Shown here: positions 15,803 to 23,592 of the stretch, in pieces
Position numbering within the stretch: the stretch's first letter is position 1
Layout: the number at the start of each line of letters is the position of its first letter
Origin: Deltaproteobacteria bacterium UBA5205
GTDB taxonomy: Bacteria > Desulfobacterota > Syntrophorhabdia > Syntrophorhabdales > Syntrophorhabdaceae
Assembly (NCBI GenBank): GCA_002412715.1
Contig: DHVP01000046.1
Coordinates: forward strand, 1 to 60,049
Length of the DNA: 60,049 nt
Reading direction: 5' to 3'
Notes under the pieces: generated by a model
Told to the model about the DNA's origin: nothing
The model's database searches: none
The model's input: the letters and a program-made list of their open reading frames with translations, nothing else
Position numbers and translations under genes: made by a program

Positions 15803-16084
15803 ATGGCAGCAGTGAAACCGAAGGGGAAAAGCAAGGTTACCCGGAAAAAAGCCGGGGGTTCAGTTCCGGGCAAAAACTTCATGATTGCATTGCAGGGTCT
15901 TGAAGAATTGGCGAAAGGGCAGATCAGTGCCGCGAAGGATCCCTTTAAGACAGGAATCGGTATTGTGAGTGAGATAAAGAAGATGACCTTGCGCCTCGAA
16001 AACGAGATTGAGGACGATTCGAGGTCCATGACCGAGGCATACGATTCCGCCGGTGTGGTCGGCATGGGTATCGGGGTGCTCTAG
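15803..16084 (+). CDS. small basic N-terminus protein of unknown function
   Basis: 93 residues. The first 22 are rich in Lys and Arg; the middle (residues about 25-75) is predicted helical (NFMIALQGLEELAKGQISAA, then KKMTLRLENEIEDD). There is no signal peptide and no cysteine. AGGAGG lies 6 nt before the ATG, and a promoter and a terminator frame the gene, so it is probably expressed as a single unit. I do not recognise the family. Confidence 0.7.
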   Translation: MAAVKPKGKSKVTRKKAGGSVPGKNFMIALQGLEELAKGQISAAKDPFKTGIGIVSEIKKMTLRLENEIEDDSRSMTEAYDSAGVVGMGIGVL

Positions 16085-16114
16085 GGACCCGGCGCCCGGG
16101 TCGGAAGCTGAACT

Positions 16115-16140
16115 CGACAGGTGCGGTGCCTGTCGTTTTA
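16115..16140 (+). terminator. terminator after the 93-residue protein gene
   Basis: CGACAGG and CCTGTCG pair around a 7-nt loop and are followed by TTTTA, 30 nt after the stop codon. Confidence 0.65.
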
Positions 16141-16259
16141 GTCCTCTTCAAACCTGATAAATGAATGAATCACATTACCGTGAATCACGGGTTCCTGCCC
16201 GAATACCGGAAGCCTGCGGGGGTCCGGGAAGATACGGGAGAGGGCGCATCTTCTGAAAA

Positions 16260-16394
16260 GTGGACAAGCTGTTCGGGGAGCAATATACTATGGTCACGTC
16301 CGTATATGTGAAGACGGACCAGGTTTTCCCGCCGGCAATTGACGGGCATCAGGAGGGGATGGTATCGGGGACATATTTACACCCGAAGAGATAG
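16260..16394 (+). CDS. possible 44-residue leader ORF upstream of the Nudix gene
   Basis: A GTG-initiated frame reads VDKLFGEQYTMVTSVYVKTD and on to a stop 14 nt before the Nudix ATG. A strong AGGAGGGG with an ATG in this same frame lies inside it (16359). Composition looks coding but there is no homology I can name, and the ribosome site for the GTG is poor. It may be a short gene, a leader peptide coupled to the Nudix gene, or chance. Confidence 0.25.
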   Translation: MDKLFGEQYTMVTSVYVKTDQVFPPAIDGHQEGMVSGTYLHPKR

Positions 16395-16408
16395 AAAGGG
16401 CTTTGAGA

Positions 16409-17017
16409 ATGCCCCTGCCCGGGTACGGTGCGCAGGTTCGCATGTCCCCCTCGCACAGGGAACTTGTGCCGCCTGCCGGAAAAGGGACGCCCTACACGGG
16501 AGCGGTGCTTGTGCTTCTCTATCCGGGAAATGAGCAAAGGGACCTCTTCCTCACCCTGACGGTACGTACCGAGAACGTGAAAGTTCACAAAGGGCAGGTC
16601 AGCTTTCCCGGAGGGGGATCTGAACCCGAGGATGCTTCGCTGGTCCAGACCGCGCTCCGCGAGGCGTGCGAGGAACTGGGTGTTTGCAGCGAAGATGTGC
16701 GCATTATGGGGGCGTTGACCCCCATATATATAGAACCGAGCAATTTTCATGTTTACCCCTTTGTCGCCTATCTGCCCTATCATCCGTCTTTTGTTCTGCA
16801 GATCGTGGAGGTCATGGAGGTTCTTGAAGTGCCGGTTTCACATTTTCTTGACCAAAAGAACGTTGGTGTCGAGGACTGGCTCATAGGAGGTGTGGTGAGA
16901 CGTATTCCCTATTTTGATGTCCGTGGTTACAAGGTATGGGGGGCGACGGCGATCATTCTCGCCGAGTTTGTCGCTATTCTCGAAGGCCTCGGAAGTGAAC
17001 CTGATCGGGCCGTGTAG
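16409..17017 (+). CDS. Nudix hydrolase, CoA pyrophosphatase type
   Basis: About 202 residues with the Nudix box GGSEPEDASLVQTALREACE followed by ELGV, preceded by KGQVSFPGG, the signature of the NudL/CoA-pyrophosphatase group that cleaves CoA to 4'-phosphopantetheine and 3',5'-ADP. The ATG is preceded by AAAGGG at 8 nt. The frame stays open upstream and reads DIFTPEEIERALR, which looks like a natural N-terminus, yet no ATG, GTG or TTG with a good ribosome site exists there. So the true start, or a frameshift near 16360, is uncertain. Confidence 0.85.
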   Translation: MPLPGYGAQVRMSPSHRELVPPAGKGTPYTGAVLVLLYPGNEQRDLFLTLTVRTENVKVHKGQVSFPGGGSEPEDASLVQTALREACEELGVCSEDVRIMGALTPIYIEPSNFHVYPFVAYLPYHPSFVLQIVEVMEVLEVPVSHFLDQKNVGVEDWLIGGVVRRIPYFDVRGYKVWGATAIILAEFVAILEGLGSEPDRAV

Positions 17018-17076
17018 AGTGCCGCATCGGATGCCGAAGCACGGATGCATCGACATTTTCTGCAAGGATTCATTGG

Positions 17077-17457
17077 ATGCCCGTTAAATTGAGCGAAGAG
17101 GAATTCGACCGCATCGTAACACACGCAGTCGACAGGATCCCTCCCGAGATCCGCCAACACCTGGAGAACATCGTTATCACGGTGAAGAAACGCCCTTCGC
17201 GCCAGATGATGCGGGAAATGGGGATGCATCCCGATGACTACCCCCTGGGACTTTTCCAGGGAGTTCCCCTCATCGAGCGTTCAGCAACCATCCCCCCTCT
17301 CTACCCCGACATGATCTATCTTTTCCAGGAACCCCTCGAGGAAATATGCGACACCCGGGAAGAACTCGAAGAGGAGATAGAAGTAACCGTCGTCCACGAA
17401 GTGGCCCACTACATCGGCATGACGGAAGAGCGCCTGGCGGAGTTGGGATACGGGTAA
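17077..17457 (+). CDS. minimal zincin metallopeptidase family protein
   Basis: 126 residues. HEVAHYIGMTEERL near the C-terminus is the HExxH zinc motif of the small metallopeptidases of PF06262 type; the stretch PLGLFQGVPLIER and PDMIYLFQ also fits. No signal peptide, so cytosolic. Substrates are unknown. It follows the Nudix gene by 59 nt on the same strand. Confidence 0.85.
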   Translation: MPVKLSEEEFDRIVTHAVDRIPPEIRQHLENIVITVKKRPSRQMMREMGMHPDDYPLGLFQGVPLIERSATIPPLYPDMIYLFQEPLEEICDTREELEEEIEVTVVHEVAHYIGMTEERLAELGYG

Positions 17458-17516
17458 AAGCAGGAAACCATCTCGCATTTATCCCGTAACAAACGCATGA
17501 GAAACGGAAAAGATTA

Positions 17517-17560
17517 AAAGACTGCCTCACGCCCGCTTTGCCCGTTGGGCTCGCAGGCAG
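17517..17560 (-). repeat. dispersed repeat R, copy D (inverted)
   Basis: On the minus strand: GCGAGCCCAACGGGCAAAGC then GGGCGTGAGGCAGTC. It is the inverted partner of copy C and marks the left edge of the relic element. Confidence 0.65.
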
Positions 17561-17649
17561 AGAAGAGAGCATGAGGAGACAGACAAAAGCTTTTCCGGGA
17601 ATCTTCGATCCCGCTACGCGGGAAGAAAAGACCTGACACTCGATATCAT

Positions 17650-17904
17650 GCGCACGCATTTCACGGCCAGGACTGTAACAGGCCAGTTTCTCATGATGTT
17701 TTTTTCTCCCGCCGAAAAGGCGGGATGCAAGTGCGGCCTGATCCGTGTCTTCTCCGGATCTGGACGCAATTCTTTTAGGCTTCCTCCCATCCTTTCTTCT
17801 CTGTCACAGCGCACGGCAAGCTTCCACGTCTTCTTGGAATCCTCGAGTCCCACAAAAATCTCTTTACCTTTGACCACAAAGTCCTGTATTCTGCGTGTAT
17901 TCAT
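17650..17904 (-). pseudogene. N-terminal remnant of an IS110-like transposase
   Basis: Starts with an ATG preceded by GGGAGG and reads MNTRRIQDFVVKGKEIFVGL, then EDSKKTWKLAVRCD. The pattern IFVGL-x-DSKKTW resembles the first acidic strand of DEDD (IS110/IS1111) transposases. After about 35 codons the similarity stops and the frame runs into unrelated sequence that contains the hairpin element. Only the 5' end survives. Confidence 0.45.
17705..17742 (+). repeat. hairpin element copy 2
   Basis: CCCGCCGAAAAGGCGGG followed by ATGCAAGTGCGGCCTGAT, the counterpart of 4234-4269. Confidence 0.55.
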
Positions 17905-18005
17905 CTGGCTACCTCCCTTTCTTTTAAGTTGTGGTGTTGGTGCACCACTTTTAAGATCCAAGAAAGATGGTAGCCTTTTAACTGTCTGTCGGGCAAGACA
18001 CTTTT

Positions 18006-18080
18006 ATAACATAGTCACTCCAGCGAGCCCAAAGGGCAAAGCGGGTCCCGTTTGACGGGATAAACGTGAGACAGGTCTTT
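18006..18080 (+). repeat. dispersed repeat R, copy C
   Basis: Shares TAACATAGTCACTCCAGCGA with copy A and GGGATAAACGTGAGACAGG with copy B, so it links both copies as one family. It contains a GGGTCCCGTTTGACGGGA hairpin and ends at the stop of the nitroreductase gene. Confidence 0.75.
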
Positions 18081-18081
18081 G

Positions 18082-18639
18082 CTATTTCAGGTAAGGTTCT
18101 CCGAAGGCATCAAGAAAGACGATTTCGGAAAGGGGTTTGCGGGGGGTTTCGCGGGGGGTTTCACTGAAGTAGCCAAGGGGGGTCATCTCGACAATGCTGT
18201 ATCCCTCGGGGATCTTCAACAGGGATTCCGCCTTCTTTGCGTCGAAGCTGCCCACATGGACGGTACCGAGACCGAAATTCCATGCCGCGAGCACGATGTG
18301 TTCCATGGCGATACCGGCGTCGAACATGAACCAGTCACCCTTGTCGGTTGTCGGAGTCCCTGTATGGCAGCCTGAAAGACCTCTTTTGGCCGCGATGCAG
18401 ATTACTATGGGTGCCACGGTAATGGCGGCTCTGGCAGGGTTTGTGGGGGTAAGGCAACCCTGGAGTCCCTCCTTTATCCTCGGGTCTTTGACGACGATGA
18501 ACCGACATACCTGGGTGTTTGCCCAGGAAGGCGAACACCTGGCAGCGTCGAGGATCTCCGTGAGAATCTGATCGGGAACCGGGTCCGTCCTGTATTTCCG
18601 GACACTCCTTCTGTCATGTATTACCTTGAGAAGATCCAT
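18082..18639 (-). CDS. nitroreductase-family flavoprotein
   Basis: 185 residues starting MDLLKVIHDRRSVRKY, the FMN-binding RRSxRxY motif, with WANTQVCRFIVV and the C-terminal GYFSETPRETPRKPLSEIV. These enzymes transfer electrons from NAD(P)H via FMN; the substrate cannot be read from sequence. The coding strand repeats ETPR, which on the other strand gives four G-runs near 18132-18182. It ends against repeat copy C. Confidence 0.9.
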   Translation of the reverse strand: MDLLKVIHDRRSVRKYRTDPVPDQILTEILDAARCSPSWANTQVCRFIVVKDPRIKEGLQGCLTPTNPARAAITVAPIVICIAAKRGLSGCHTGTPTTDKGDWFMFDAGIAMEHIVLAAWNFGLGTVHVGSFDAKKAESLLKIPEGYSIVEMTPLGYFSETPRETPRKPLSEIVFLDAFGEPYLK

Positions 18640-18693
18640 AATAAGTATTATGCGTTGCGGTATCCGTTAATGTCAATGGGTAAAGCCTAAAGC

Positions 18694-18717
18694 AGGTAAT
18701 GGGTTATGGGTTATGGG
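18694..18717 (+). repeat. GGTAATGGGTTATGGG intergenic repeat
   Basis: GGTAATGGGTTATGGGTTAT. The same 7-nt word family (GGGTTAT/GGGTAAT) recurs in larger blocks at 43702-43868 and 49717-49808, always between genes. Confidence 0.6.
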
Positions 18718-18863
18718 AAGAAACCAGGAAATGCAGAGGTCAACCGTTTCTGGGGCGGTCAGCGCCTGTATATAGTTCTGTGTGCCTCTTCCGTCATTCC
18801 GGCGAAGGCCGGAAACCAGGAGAGATTATGAATAAGGAATCACCGGACGAAGGAGGGATATCT

Positions 18864-19808
18864 TCATTTCTTTAACAACATTGCCCCGCTTGAATATCCG
18901 CCCCCGAAGACAGTCACCAGGATCAGATCGTCCTTGATAAACCTTTCCCAGTTCTGCGAAAGGCAGATCACCGTGCTGGCGCAGCCTGTATTGCCCGTGT
19001 CTTCTATGTTCGAGATCACTTTCGAATTGTCTACTCCGAGGGTCTTTGAGACCTGTTCCATGATCCTGGCGTTGGCCTGATGAGGAACCAGGTAATCGAC
19101 GTTTGCAAGAAGATAATTATTCTTTTCCACGATATCCTGAGCTTCGGCCGCCATGAACTTGCAGGCGTTGGAAAAGATGTCCCGTCCATAGGGCATCGTC
19201 AGGCCTCCATTGGAGGGCCTGAGGTATATGCCGCCCACTCCTTTGCCGATGTGTCCCAAGCCTGATGTATGCACGTCCACGATCTCGATATCATCCGCGG
19301 AACATCGCCCCGCGGAAATGAAGGCGCAGCCGGCGCCGTCGCCCCAGAGATGGCCTGATTGCTCGTTGGTGTCATCGGTGTAGGCGAGGTTGTGTTCCGA
19401 AGCGATGACAAGGGCCTTCTTCGCCTTCCCGGTCGCGAAATATCCCTCGACGATCTCGACGGCGTTTATAAAGGAGGAGCACGCGGAGGTGATCGTGACG
19501 GCTACCGCCCGGTGTATATTGAAATGGCCCTGTACTGCGTGGGCGAGGGTGCCCACCGTATCGTAAGGTGTGTACGTTGCCCCGACGATAAGGTCGACGT
19601 CCGTTATGTCGTAGGAGAGCTTACCGGCCAGAGGTGTCACGGCCTCTATAGCCATTGTATTGGTGTTCTCATCGTCGCCGGCTTTTGTCCGTTGCCTGAT
19701 GCCCGACCTTTTGAAAATCCATTCGTCGGTGAGACCGTTCAGTTTTGTATAGTATCCGTTGCCGACCAGCGTTCCCGGCAGATAATGTGAAATTGCGTTG
19801 ATATACAT
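18864..19808 (-). CDS. 3-oxoacyl-ACP synthase III (KAS III) family protein
   Basis: 314 residues with a thiolase fold. Catalytic Cys110 lies in ITSACSSF, His in VPHQAN and Asn in GNTGCAS, the complete Cys-His-Asn triad of FabH-type enzymes that condense acyl-CoA with malonyl-ACP. It stands away from any fab cluster, so it may prime a special fatty acid or secondary product rather than be the housekeeping fabH. An acyltransferase gene is divergently placed 159 nt away. Confidence 0.88.
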   Translation of the reverse strand: MYINAISHYLPGTLVGNGYYTKLNGLTDEWIFKRSGIRQRTKAGDDENTNTMAIEAVTPLAGKLSYDITDVDLIVGATYTPYDTVGTLAHAVQGHFNIHRAVAVTITSACSSFINAVEIVEGYFATGKAKKALVIASEHNLAYTDDTNEQSGHLWGDGAGCAFISAGRCSADDIEIVDVHTSGLGHIGKGVGGIYLRPSNGGLTMPYGRDIFSNACKFMAAEAQDIVEKNNYLLANVDYLVPHQANARIMEQVSKTLGVDNSKVISNIEDTGNTGCASTVICLSQNWERFIKDDLILVTVFGGGYSSGAMLLKK

Positions 19809-19967
19809 ATGTAAAAGACTCCAGTCTTCTTGTCATAGGGCGTTCGCAGCAGATTTTGTCTGTCAGATACGCGATAGGGTGGAGACGTACCTTTCCCGTT
19901 GACAGTTTCCTCTGTATTCTATAGGATTCACCGAGTGTTTTCAAGTAAATCATGAACAGGGTAATCC

Positions 19968-20705
19968 ATGAACATAACAGAAAGATTGGAGAAGGCGCGC
20001 AAAATCATCGCAGCGGGGCTTGATACAAGGGGCACGACAGAGGTTCTCGGCCTGATGGGGACCACCGGCTTTCCTCCGGAAATCCTCGAAGAGTTGAGGC
20101 TTTACAGTGAACTGCTACCCAGGGTATCCGATTATGGCTGCAGCGGGCACCAACGTTTCCTGCATTTCCTCTGGGACGCCCTCGACAAAAGTCCCGCCTG
20201 CCTCAACGCGGCGTTTTCGATTCCCTTGAGGCGCATTATCGCAGAGGCCCTCTTCAAGAAATGCGGGAAGAATTTCATTGCCGAGGAGAACGTCCGGTTT
20301 AATTTCGGCCAGGGGATCGAGGTGGGGGACGATGTCTTTTTCAATCGGGGCGTCTTTCTTGATTCGAAGGGCGGCATCGCCATCGGCAACAGTTCGGCCC
20401 TTGCCGAAAACGTGCAGATCTTTACCCATTCGCACTCGGAGTCGGATCACACGACGCGTACCTACAAGAGCGTCATCCTGGGCAACTATGTCATCGTCTA
20501 CACGGCGTCGATCATCCTTTCCGGAGTCTCCATCGGCGACGAGGCCATAGTGGCCGCCGGATCGATTGTTTCCGGCGACGTGGAGGGTGCCATGATGGTG
20601 GGCGGCAGGCCGGCCCGGCCTTTGCGCAAGCGCCGCGCCGAAGGCAGGCATGGCCCCTCTCTCAACCACCTGTGGCTGAAAGATGGCATCTTTCAGGACG
20701 AATAG
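19968..20705 (+). CDS. hexapeptide-repeat (left-handed beta-helix) acyltransferase
   Basis: 245 residues. The N-terminal 80 are helical, followed by hexapeptide turns (FNRGVFLDSKGGIAIGNSSA, NVQIFTHSHSESDH, VIVYTASIILSGVSIGDEA, IVAAGSIVSGDV, VGGRPARP), the pattern of the maltose/galactoside O-acetyltransferase family; the His in FTHSHS is the likely catalytic residue. The acceptor is unknown. The long N-terminal helical part is larger than in Maa/LacA. Confidence 0.85.
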   Translation: MNITERLEKARKIIAAGLDTRGTTEVLGLMGTTGFPPEILEELRLYSELLPRVSDYGCSGHQRFLHFLWDALDKSPACLNAAFSIPLRRIIAEALFKKCGKNFIAEENVRFNFGQGIEVGDDVFFNRGVFLDSKGGIAIGNSSALAENVQIFTHSHSESDHTTRTYKSVILGNYVIVYTASIILSGVSIGDEAIVAAGSIVSGDVEGAMMVGGRPARPLRKRRAEGRHGPSLNHLWLKDGIFQDE

Positions 20706-20754
20706 CGGACAAAAAGAGGCGGTTGTTTCGGCGCGTTGTGCGCTATTAGCTTTC

Positions 20755-20783
20755 TTTACTTTGATAGGGGTCTCTGTTAGAAT
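20755..20783 (+). promoter_or_regulatory. predicted promoter of the ABC binding-protein gene
   Basis: TTTACT and TAGAAT are 17 nt apart; the expected transcript start is within 10 nt of the first GTG, so the message would be nearly leaderless or start at the second GTG (20804). Confidence 0.4.
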
Positions 20784-20794
20784 TAGCTTCAATT

Positions 20795-22441
20795 GTGGCC
20801 ACCGTGAATAAGAAGACCCTGATCCTGACCTGCCTTGTCTGCCTCTTCGTTTTCCTTTCCTGCGGCAAGAAGAAAGACGCGGCGCTTTATGACGACCCGG
20901 GCAAGCCGGCCTTCGGCGACATGATAATCACGGGTTCGATCGGGGAACCGTCGAACCTGATTCCCATGCTGTCCAGTGACTCTTCATCACACGAGATTGC
21001 CTCGTACGTCTACAATGGTCTCGTCAAGTACGACAAGGACCTCAACATCGTGGGTGATCTCGCCGAGTCGTGGGATATTTCGAAAGACAACCTGTCCATC
21101 ACCTTCAAACTGCGCAAGGGGGTCAAGTGGCAGGACGGGAAGCCCTTTACCGCCCACGACGTGATGTACACATACAAGGTGACCGTCGACCCGAAAACAC
21201 CGACGCCCTATTCAGGTGATTTCAAGCTCGTCAGGAAGGCCGAAGTTCTCGACGACTACACCTTCAAGGTTACTTATGACCGGCCCTTCGCGCCGGCACT
21301 CATCAGCTGGTCGGTGGCGGTCCTGCCGAGGCACCTTCTGGAAGGGACCGACATCGCGACCTCGTCCCTCAAGAGAAAGCCCGTGGGTACAGGGCCTTTT
21401 GTCTTCAGTGAATGGGTTCCCGGTGATCGTGTCATACTTACCGCCAACCCGGATTACTTCGAGGGAAGGCCTTACATAGGGCGGTACATGATGAAGATCA
21501 TCCCCGATACCGCCACCATGTTCCTGGAGCTGAAGAACAACTCCATCGACTTTATGGGGCTCACACCCCTGCAGTATGTCAAGCAGACCGACTACCCGGC
21601 CTTCAAGCGGGAGTTCAACAGGTACAAATACCTTGCGTTTATGTACACCTACGTCGGCTATAATTTGCGGCACCGTTTCTTTAAGGAAAAAAAGGTGCGC
21701 CAGGCACTGGCTCATGCCATCAACAAGCAGGAGATCATTGACGGCATTCTCCTCGGCCAGGGAATCGAGGCGACGGGTCCCTTCAAGCCGGACATGTGGG
21801 CGTATAACGGGAAAGTAAAAAGGTTCGAATACAGCCCGGAAAAAGCCCTGGCGCTTCTGGCGGAGGCAGGGTTTGAGCGCGGCTCGGACGGGGTGCTCAG
21901 AAAGAACGGGACACCTTTTGAATTCACCGTTCTCGTCAACCAGGGAAACGTGGTGCGCATCCAGAGCGCCGAGCTTATCCAGCGAAGGTTGTCCGTGATC
22001 GGCATCACGATGAAGATCCGGGTCCTTGAATGGGCGACCCTCATCAACGACTTTATCGACAAAAGGAATTTCGAGGCGGTCCTTCTCGGCTGGACGATAC
22101 CTAACGACCCCGACCTCTTCGATATCTTTCATTCATCCAAGCAGGGGCCGAAGGAATTGAATTTTACCGGCTATGAAAACAGCGAAGTCGACGGTCTGCT
22201 CGTCAAGGCCCGCCACACCCTCGAACGCTCGGAGAGGAAGAGGTACCTTGACCGCCTCCAGGAGCTTCTTTCTGAAGATCAGCCCTACACGTTTCTTTTT
22301 GTGCCTTACAGTACTGTGGCGATCCACCGGCGTTTCAAAGACATTGAACCCGCGCCGGCGGGCATCATGTATAATTTCATCAAGTGGTATGTACCGGAAA
22401 ACCAGGTGAGGTATAGGTCGAATGCTGCGGTATCTCCTTAA
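20795..22441 (+). CDS. peptide/nickel-type ABC transporter substrate-binding lipoprotein
   Basis: 548 residues. N-terminal lipobox FVFLSCGK, then the SBP_bac_5 fold: PSNLIPMLSSDSSSHEIASY, YNGLVKYDKDLNIVGDLAES, LRKGVKWQDGKPFTAHDVMY. This is the DppA/OppA class that binds oligopeptides or similar ligands in the periplasm. Both possible starts are GTG (here and three codons on) with no clear ribosome site. It overlaps the permease gene by 20 nt. Confidence 0.92.
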   Translation: MATVNKKTLILTCLVCLFVFLSCGKKKDAALYDDPGKPAFGDMIITGSIGEPSNLIPMLSSDSSSHEIASYVYNGLVKYDKDLNIVGDLAESWDISKDNLSITFKLRKGVKWQDGKPFTAHDVMYTYKVTVDPKTPTPYSGDFKLVRKAEVLDDYTFKVTYDRPFAPALISWSVAVLPRHLLEGTDIATSSLKRKPVGTGPFVFSEWVPGDRVILTANPDYFEGRPYIGRYMMKIIPDTATMFLELKNNSIDFMGLTPLQYVKQTDYPAFKREFNRYKYLAFMYTYVGYNLRHRFFKEKKVRQALAHAINKQEIIDGILLGQGIEATGPFKPDMWAYNGKVKRFEYSPEKALALLAEAGFERGSDGVLRKNGTPFEFTVLVNQGNVVRIQSAELIQRRLSVIGITMKIRVLEWATLINDFIDKRNFEAVLLGWTIPNDPDLFDIFHSSKQGPKELNFTGYENSEVDGLLVKARHTLERSERKRYLDRLQELLSEDQPYTFLFVPYSTVAIHRRFKDIEPAPAGIMYNFIKWYVPENQVRYRSNAAVSP

Positions 22442-23432
22442 GCGCCTTTTTTTCATGATCCCCATGGTTTTCGGGATCACCCTTATCTCCTTTGGCGTGA
22501 TCCATCTTGTGCCGGGGGAGCCGGGGATGCTCGAAGCAGAGATGAACCCGAAGGTCACCAAGGAGGCGAGGGAGCGCATTCGCGCGTTCTACGGCCTCGA
22601 TAAGCCGCTCCATGTCCAGTACTGGACATGGCTGAAGAGGATCGTGAGGCTCGACTTCGGCACCTCTTTCGCCACCGACAGGCGCCCCGTAATCGACAAG
22701 ATCGGGGAGAGGCTGCCCATCACGATCGTCATCAACCTCCTCTCCATGGGACTTATTTTCATCTTCGGCATACCCATAGGGATATACTGTGCCAACCACA
22801 AGGATACGATCATGGATAAGCTCCTTACGTCGTTCGTATTCGCGGGATATGCCGTACCGACATTCTGGGTGGCGCTTCTTGCCATGATCTTCTTCGGGGT
22901 CTACCTGGATGATCTTGCCATGAAATATTTCGGATTTTCCCTGAAGCTTCTTCCCATATCGGGGATCAAGTCTTACGATTACGGCGACATGAACGTCTTC
23001 GAAAAGATCTTTGATATTTCATGGCACCTCATTCTCCCCGTGGGTATCTCCGCGGTAGGAAGCCTCGCGGGTATCTCACGCTACATGAAAAACAGTCTCC
23101 TCGAAGTTCTCAGGCAGGAATACATCACCACGGCATACGCCAAGGGGCTTCCCGGGAGCATGGTCATCAGAAAACACGCACTCAGAAACGCGCTCCTGCC
23201 CGTCATCACCATCCTCGGCCTTTCGATTCCGGGGCTTATCGGCGGCAGCGTCATCTTCGAAAGCATCTTTTCCATACCCGGGATGGGACAGCTTTTCTAC
23301 TTCAGTGTTATGGCCCGCGATTACCCCACCATCATGGGCATACTCGTCATCGGCGCCTTTCTGACGCTTGTCGGTAACCTGATAGCTGACGCGTCTTACG
23401 CGGTCGCCGATCCGAGGATCAGGATAGGGTAG
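22422..23432 (+). CDS. DppB/OppB-type ABC transporter permease
   Basis: 336 residues, about six membrane helices, beginning MLRYLLKRLFFMIPMVFGIT. The conserved EAA-loop region (EYITTAYAKGLPGSMVIRKH, then ALRNALLPVITILGL) contacts the ATPase. It starts inside the binding-protein gene. The second permease and the two ATPases of a Dpp/Opp system do not follow; the next gene is unrelated. Confidence 0.93.
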   Translation: MLRYLLKRLFFMIPMVFGITLISFGVIHLVPGEPGMLEAEMNPKVTKEARERIRAFYGLDKPLHVQYWTWLKRIVRLDFGTSFATDRRPVIDKIGERLPITIVINLLSMGLIFIFGIPIGIYCANHKDTIMDKLLTSFVFAGYAVPTFWVALLAMIFFGVYLDDLAMKYFGFSLKLLPISGIKSYDYGDMNVFEKIFDISWHLILPVGISAVGSLAGISRYMKNSLLEVLRQEYITTAYAKGLPGSMVIRKHALRNALLPVITILGLSIPGLIGGSVIFESIFSIPGMGQLFYFSVMARDYPTIMGILVIGAFLTLVGNLIADASYAVADPRIRIG

Positions 23433-23592
23433 AAGAGGGGGAATGGGTTAGAGGTCAAAGTTTCAGGATTTCAAGTATGGTCAAGAATCCTCTTTACTTG
23501 CGGTGGCAGCTGGGCCTTCTAATAAGTCATATACGACCTATACGACGTATGTTTTTAGCTTTCCTATCTTTCCTATGTTTTGTTGGGTGCCC

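Larger units (their letters stand above)
17517..18080. mobile_element. decayed mobile-element island bounded by inverted copies of repeat R
   Basis: Inverted R copies enclose about 560 bp holding a truncated transposase-like start, the second hairpin element and no intact gene. It fills the gap between the metallopeptidase and nitroreductase genes. It may be a collapsed IS110-type insertion or a non-autonomous element; IS110 elements usually lack terminal inverted repeats, so the R copies may be independent. Confidence 0.45.

Noticed and set aside
16161..16256. 31-codon frame before the Nudix gene
   Set aside because: Arg/Gly-rich, no ribosome site and no similarity; likely chance.
21212..22132. 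306-codon open frame on the minus strand
   Set aside because: Antisense to the ABC binding-protein gene; no supporting feature.
23515..23560. TATACGACCTATACGACGTA repeat read as part of the YihY N-terminus
   Set aside because: The encoded YTTYTTY stretch is not family-like; a start after it gives the usual length.
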